From NCBI RefSeq assembly GCF_004120195.1, contig NZ_SCHN01000009.1, positions 174,601 through 238,600 of the forward strand: a DNA stretch of 64,000 nt, written 5' to 3'. This stretch comes from Enterovibrio baiacu (GTDB lineage Bacteria; Pseudomonadota; Gammaproteobacteria; Enterobacterales; Vibrionaceae). Shown here in pieces: positions 60,183-64,000 of the stretch (the stretch's first letter is position 1; every line of letters begins with the position of its first letter). A program made the position numbers and the translations under genes. The notes below the pieces were generated by a model. The model was not told the DNA's origin. It ran no database searches and was given only the letters and a program-made list of their open reading frames with translations.

Positions 60183-61019
60183 TTAGCCATAACTGAACAA
60201 GAAATCATCGGCGGTAAGCTCTGACAGGTCGGTGTTATTGAACGTCACTGTGTTGGTTTGTGACAGTTCCAACACGACCGTTGAGCCAACTTGGGTGAGG
60301 CTGAGATCCTCAAATTCATCGCCTGTGTACAGCAGCACGATGGTGTCTTCGCCTTGTTGGTAATCCACCACGCGATCATGGCTGGATTCAGTCGGTAGTT
60401 GCTCGTAGAAGACAAAGAAGTCATTGCCTTCTCCGCCGATGTAGAAATCGTTACCTGTGGTGCCAACGAGAATGTCATCGCCGTCGTTGCCGAACAGGCG
60501 ATCATTGCCGATGCCGCCGATAACAAGGTCATCGCCAGTGCCACCTAGCATGTCGTTGTTGCCCGCCACACCAATCATGACGTCATTGCCTGAACCACCA
60601 CCGATGTAATCGTCACCGCCACCGCCGTAGATGACATCGTTACCTGCGCCACCGATGATGCGATCGCCACCGTCGTCTTCAAACAATGACAGTGGGAATT
60701 GAATGTCGCCATACAGAAAGTCATGAATGTATGGGGCGTAATCTTCAAGGGAGGTGATATCTGAAGATTGCCATGCGTTGTATAAGATGGCGAGGTAGTC
60801 TTCCGCTTCATCGCCAGGCGCGAAGATTTCTTGATCGGAGAGGTATTCATCTAATCGAAAATCATCACCCAGCAGCAAATCATTGCCGCCAAAGCCAATC
60901 AATGTGTCGTTGCCGCTGTCGCCGTTAAGTAAATCGTCACCTTGCATGCCGGAGATTTGGTCATCTCCTGTTGTTCCGACTTCGATATAATCAAACTCAA
61001 TATCGGTCATCGTCGTCAT
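60183..61019 (-). CDS. Short RTX (hemolysin-type calcium-binding) repeat protein
   Basis: 278 residues, no signal peptide. Two RTX blocks: about 15-55 (GTTGDDQISGMQGDDLLNGDSGNDTL...) and about 120-200 (DRIIGGAGNDVIYGGGGDDYIGG...), separated by a ~65-residue acidic helical insert (LSDQEIFAPGDEAEDYLAILYNAWQSS). A C-terminal beta-rich ~75 residues (FFVFYEQLPTESSHDRVVDYQQGEDTIVLLY...) resembles type I secretion signals. Start supported by AAGGAGAGAGAC. It may be a small secreted calcium-binding or S-layer-like protein. No T1SS genes lie nearby. Confidence 0.85.
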   Translation of the reverse strand: MTTMTDIEFDYIEVGTTGDDQISGMQGDDLLNGDSGNDTLIGFGGNDLLLGDDFRLDEYLSDQEIFAPGDEAEDYLAILYNAWQSSDITSLEDYAPYIHDFLYGDIQFPLSLFEDDGGDRIIGGAGNDVIYGGGGDDYIGGGSGNDVMIGVAGNNDMLGGTGDDLVIGGIGNDRLFGNDGDDILVGTTGNDFYIGGEGNDFFVFYEQLPTESSHDRVVDYQQGEDTIVLLYTGDEFEDLSLTQVGSTVVLELSQTNTVTFNNTDLSELTADDFLFSYG

Positions 61020-61298
61020 GTCTCTCTCCTTGTCACCTTTGCCAACTAAAACGTCCTATTTTTTTCGATGTTACCGATTTAATTTATGGTATCTGGCCGT
61101 ATTTGCTGCGTCTTTTCGTTGAAACCTCATCGTAAACAAGCCAATGAGACGCGTGTATTGAAATTGAGCGCAACCCTTATAAGCAAAGGTGTGAAAGGTG
61201 AGTGTTTACTCACATTTTGACTGGGAAAGGTGTGGTAGGGAGGCGATGCGCCGTGCGCGGCGCATTGATTTGGAGAACATGCGGTGTGGGACGATAGG

Positions 61299-61694
61299 TT
61301 AAGGCGTGACCTCGATGTCTTCTAGCTGCTTGCATTCCGGGGTTTCAAAATCGTCCGCGAGCTGATTACAAGCAAGGCTGTTGACGCTTTTCATGCAGGC
61401 GATGGCGGCTTTTTGAATGGTGGGATCATCGGGAATGTCTCGCATCTCTATTTTTGCCTGTTCACAAGCTTGATCGGCAATGCCGCTCACCATGGCTTTC
61501 ATTTGCTCGTTCTGCGCATGCTCACCGAGTAGCTCTGACGAACAGGTTTTCATTTTTCCGCACATCTTGTCGATCTCTGTCATTAACGCCGGGGAGATGG
61601 CGGCGTGAGAGAAGGCGGGCACAAAAAGTAATGCCACAGCACTGCTGCGAAGGATGCATAACAAACGCGCGGATAAAAGACGATGAGTTCGCAT
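61299..61694 (-). CDS. Exported Cys-rich protein, unknown function
   Basis: 131 residues. A longer-than-usual signal peptide with basic start (MRTHRLLSARLLCILRSSAVALLFVPAFSHA) is followed by a helical mature part with six Cys (CGKMKTC, QACEQAK, ACMKS, ACNQL, ECKQL), probably disulfide-bonded in the periplasm. No family recognised. It is a single gene between the short RTX gene and a DJ-1/PfpI gene. Confidence 0.65.
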   Translation of the reverse strand: MRTHRLLSARLLCILRSSAVALLFVPAFSHAAISPALMTEIDKMCGKMKTCSSELLGEHAQNEQMKAMVSGIADQACEQAKIEMRDIPDDPTIQKAAIACMKSVNSLACNQLADDFETPECKQLEDIEVTP

Positions 61695-61853
61695 AGAATG
61701 CCTCAGTTGTTTTAGAGAAAAAGGGCAAGGGAAAAGACGGCTTGCTTCTACAGAAAGCGTAACACTAACGAGGCGTTTTTCTGTGTTGCAGCAAAGAGAT
61801 CCGAAAGAAACTTCAAGGTAGGTGCTCGGCGCGATGATCGGGCGGTGACGCGA

Positions 61854-62453
61854 TCAAAGGTAGGGTTCTATCACCTTGAGACAGCGTTCCACGGTGTCCT
61901 CTTTTTCACCAATAGGCGCAACGTAATCAACCACGCGCTTTGCCTCTTCCACACTGGCTAGCTTCGCAATTATCCATGCGGAGAGGTATTGGGAGGATAA
62001 GCATCCCCCTGCTGATGCGAGGTTACCTTGGGCATAGAAAGCTTGATCGAGCACGGTCGCCCCTGATTCGATGAGCAAGGGTTTGGTGGTGGCGTCAGTG
62101 CATGCCGGTGAATGTTGGAATAGCCCGAGTGAAGAGAGTATCAAAGCGCCTGAACACTGACTGCCAATGCATTGTTTTTCAGGGTTAAACATCATGCGGC
62201 GCAACAAATCGCCGTTTCTGGCAATATCGCGTGAGGATTTGCCACTGCCAACCAAAACGGCATCTGCATGGTTGGCAAATTCGATTGGCTGGTGGGCTTT
62301 TACGGTGACACCGTTCATTGAGGTGACATGATCATTTGGGCTGCAAAGGTGGATATGCCAGCCACAGGGTTTCATGCGATTTAGCATACTAAGCGCGACG
62401 AAGGTGTCCATCTCGTTGAAGCCTTCAAACGTGAGAATGGCAATGTCCATCAT
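61854..62453 (-). CDS. DJ-1/PfpI superfamily protein
   Basis: 199-residue class I glutamine-amidotransferase-like protein. IAILTFEGFNEMDTFVALSMLNR (about 4-26) carries the conserved Glu. The nucleophile elbow QCIGSQCSGALILSSLGL (about 94-111) places Cys near 100, and a His-poor C-terminal half follows. Members include YajL, chaperones and isonitrile hydratases. The activity here cannot be told, and the lack of a fused AraC HTH means it is enzyme-like rather than a regulator. It stands alone, 66 bp after the pentapeptide gene. Confidence 0.82.
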   Translation of the reverse strand: MMDIAILTFEGFNEMDTFVALSMLNRMKPCGWHIHLCSPNDHVTSMNGVTVKAHQPIEFANHADAVLVGSGKSSRDIARNGDLLRRMMFNPEKQCIGSQCSGALILSSLGLFQHSPACTDATTKPLLIESGATVLDQAFYAQGNLASAGGCLSSQYLSAWIIAKLASVEEAKRVVDYVAPIGEKEDTVERCLKVIEPYL

Positions 62454-62519
62454 GCTGCCCTCGTGCGCGTTTCAGTGCGCGGTTGTGGTCGCTTAACGTT
62501 CTTGCGTCACCGCGTTGTG

Positions 62520-63119
62520 TTAGTCGACCAATTCAATCCCTAAACTTTCCAACAAGTTTAACGCTTCGTAGCGAGAGAATTTTGCACCGGCCACACGATT
62601 TTCCAATACGTTCAAAAACACGTTGGTGGATTCTGTGAAATCTGCGTTTTGTAGATTTGTGCGCATGAATTGGGCGCGGTCAAAATCGCAGTAGGTCAGG
62701 GTGGATTCGGTAAAATCGCCATCACGGAAATCGACATCATGCAGTTTGCACTCAGTCATTGAGAGTGAATGCAGGGTGAGGCCAAAAAAGGAGGCGTCGG
62801 TCAGAATGCATTGGGTGAATGTCAACTCGGCATCAACGCGATACGTCGGCCACTCTGCTCTTGTCCAATCAATGCCCACCATTTTACAGGCGTTAAACAC
62901 GACCTCGTTAAACTTAGAGAAAGGGATTCTCAGTAAGCTCAAATTGCAGCGCGTGAAGGTGCAGTTGATGAATTTGCTGCTGCGAAACTCAGCGGATGAA
63001 AAGTGACAATCAATGAACTCACATTCTTCAAACTCACACTGCGTGAAGGCTTCATCGTTGAGTTCAAGCTTGTTGAACGTTTCGTTGTAATACTCGTTAT
63101 TGCTTTCGATGGTTTGCAC
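62520..63119 (-). CDS. Pentapeptide-repeat protein of the McbG/Qnr type
   Basis: 199 residues built almost entirely of A/C-[DNEF]-[LF]-x-x pentapeptides forming a right-handed quadrilateral beta helix (ECEFIDCHFSSAEFRSSKFINCTF, CDFDRAQFMRTNLQNADFTES). The C-terminal dimerisation helix KFSRYEALNLLESLGIELVD closely resembles the Qnr end (NYQASLLMERLGI) and the McbG end. Members mimic DNA and protect gyrase from quinolones or microcin B17. The start GTG at 63119 has TCTGAGGAAACC upstream. An ATG at 63167 is in frame but poorly supported. Single gene. Function in this host is inferred. Confidence 0.8.
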   Translation of the reverse strand: MQTIESNNEYYNETFNKLELNDEAFTQCEFEECEFIDCHFSSAEFRSSKFINCTFTRCNLSLLRIPFSKFNEVVFNACKMVGIDWTRAEWPTYRVDAELTFTQCILTDASFFGLTLHSLSMTECKLHDVDFRDGDFTESTLTYCDFDRAQFMRTNLQNADFTESTNVFLNVLENRVAGAKFSRYEALNLLESLGIELVD

Positions 63120-63291
63120 GGTTTCCTCAGAAGATATCCGCAAACAAGAGGGGTATTTAAAACACAAGATGACGGTGTGTCTAGGGATTTATGGGCCGTG
63201 ATGAGCACGCTGTAACGACACACTCTTTTTTGAAACAAAACGCGCGAGAAAGGTTGAATCGCGCCTTTTTCTCTGTGCAGCCTAGAAGCCA

Positions 63292-63316
63292 AAAAACGGC
63301 CACGAGGGCCGTTTTT
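63292..63316. terminator. Terminator downstream of the MerR gene
   Basis: AAAAACGGCC-ACGAG-GGCCGTTTTT, 28 bp after the MerR stop on the minus strand. Confidence 0.85.
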
Positions 63317-63343
63317 ATTGCGTTGTTGAGCGAGATGATGCGC

Positions 63344-63868
63344 TTAGACGTCTTTTGACCACGTGCGGATCTTGGTAATTTCTTCTGCGTCGATGTTTAA
63401 CGATTCAAGAAACGCTTGGTGTGCCTCGGGCTCCATTTTTTCGAACTGCTTGTGCCAGTTCATCATGTCTTCTTCGCTCATACCCGCGGCGACCATAATG
63501 TCTACCCAGCGCTCTTTCGTTACCATGTTTTGCTCCAGTAATGTCGGTTGTTCTAACAAAATGACAATCGCTTTTTGCTGCTGACGTAAACGCTGGATTT
63601 CGTTCTCCAAGGCGTTGAATTGGTCACGCAGAATCTGTTCTTGCGTCATGTCATTCTCTTGATCAAGAAGAGGGGCGATTTTGTTAATGGGCACACCGTA
63701 AGACCGATACGCCAAGATGGCGGATAAGCGTTTTACTTCTTTCTCTCCGTACCACCGATAGCCATTCTCCGAGCGATATGCAGGGTTAAGCAGCCCTTCA
63801 CGTTCGTAATACAAGATGGTGGTACGAGATACTCGGTGTTGTTTTGCCAATTGACTGATCGTTTGCAT
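63344..63868 (-). CDS. MerR-family transcriptional regulator
   Basis: 174 residues. The MerR winged HTH is at about 2-70 (ISQLAKQHRVSRTTILYYEREGLLNPAYRSENGYRWYGEKEVKRL). A coiled-coil dimerisation helix (LRDQFNALENEIQRLRQQQKAIVILLEQ) and a C-terminal helical domain with MEPEAHQAFLESL follow. No Cys metal site is present, so a small organic ligand is likelier than a metal. The ATG at 63868 begins MQTISQL with GAGGA upstream. The frame extends to 63892. The last ~130 bp of the window show only its upstream region. Confidence 0.83.
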   Translation of the reverse strand: MQTISQLAKQHRVSRTTILYYEREGLLNPAYRSENGYRWYGEKEVKRLSAILAYRSYGVPINKIAPLLDQENDMTQEQILRDQFNALENEIQRLRQQQKAIVILLEQPTLLEQNMVTKERWVDIMVAAGMSEEDMMNWHKQFEKMEPEAHQAFLESLNIDAEEITKIRTWSKDV

Positions 63869-64000
63869 CGCTATGTTGTCCTCTGAACGCATGCACCGTT
63901 CCTCAAAGCGGGAACGTCGTTCTCTTCTCTCTCTGAAACAAAAGTCTCAACCCATCACTCATAGACAGGTCAACTGGGCGTTGGGCGTTTTATTTACATG

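Overview
The window reads as a chromosome segment from a marine gammaproteobacterium of the family Vibrionaceae (Grimontia, Enterovibrio or Photobacterium-like). The reasons are the chitinase with a C-terminal GbpA-like chitin-binding module, an adjacent transaldolase/transketolase pair, a zwf-pgl-gnd operon, a MaoP (DUF413) protein, and a ZnuA with a long His/Asp insert. In Vibrio cholerae, as I recall, both tal-tkt and zwf-pgl-gnd lie on the second chromosome, so this may be a secondary replicon. No rRNA, tRNA or CRISPR array was recognised. Gene assignments come from reading translated sequence, not from searches.

Layout. 1-2.8 kb: tkt (cut by the window edge) and talB with a SorC-type regulator. 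3.2-5.7 kb: a membrane c-di-GMP phosphodiesterase. 5.8-8.1 kb: divergent anmK and nagZ (muropeptide recycling). 8.1-9.8 kb: a 9-bp tandem repeat, then an ArsR regulator divergent from an ArsP/YraQ-like permease across two operator-like palindromes. 10.7 kb: maoP. 11-12.5 kb: a lone InsA-like zinc/HTH protein. 13-16 kb: an RCC1-repeat lipoprotein with an OmpA-family protein. 17.4-19.6 kb: GH18 chitinase. 20-23 kb: a LysR regulator divergent from an alkylsulfatase. 24.5-28 kb: a ketone-body/acetoacetate operon (thiolase and two CoA-transferase subunits) with a LysR gene upstream.

28.2-31.5 kb is a small AT-richer accessory patch. It holds an unrecognised membrane protein, a REP-associated transposase with REP-like ends, an IS110-family remnant, and a toxin-antitoxin locus whose RelE toxin is broken while the antitoxin is intact. 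32-37.7 kb: aspartoacylase, a flavin-binding protein divergent from a MocR regulator, and a three-gene phospholipid operon resembling E. coli ynbAB plus an acyltransferase. 38-39.3 kb: an RhlE-type helicase. 39.7-44 kb: a complete zinc-uptake regulon (znuA divergent from znuC-znuB-gamma carbonic anhydrase-COG0523 GTPase) around one Zur-box-like palindrome. 44-50.5 kb: redox and detoxification genes (OYE, YghU-type GST, SrpA-like catalase, periplasmic RidA) with a TetR regulator. 50.7-55.8 kb: an unrecognised membrane protein, an antitoxin fragment, a large RTX protein and a decayed IS5-family transposase. 55.9-59.6 kb: zwf-pgl-gnd with a perfect hairpin at the zwf ribosome-binding site. 60-64 kb: a second RTX protein, a Cys-rich periplasmic protein, a DJ-1/PfpI protein, a McbG/Qnr-like pentapeptide protein and a MerR regulator.

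The least expected items are the REP-like repeats scattered around the RAYT gene, the disabled toxin with a surviving antitoxin, shared TGAACAAATG motifs upstream of talB, its putative regulator and the InsA-like gene, the Asn-substituted CDP-alcohol transferase operon, the gyrase-protection-like pentapeptide protein and the zwf leader hairpin.
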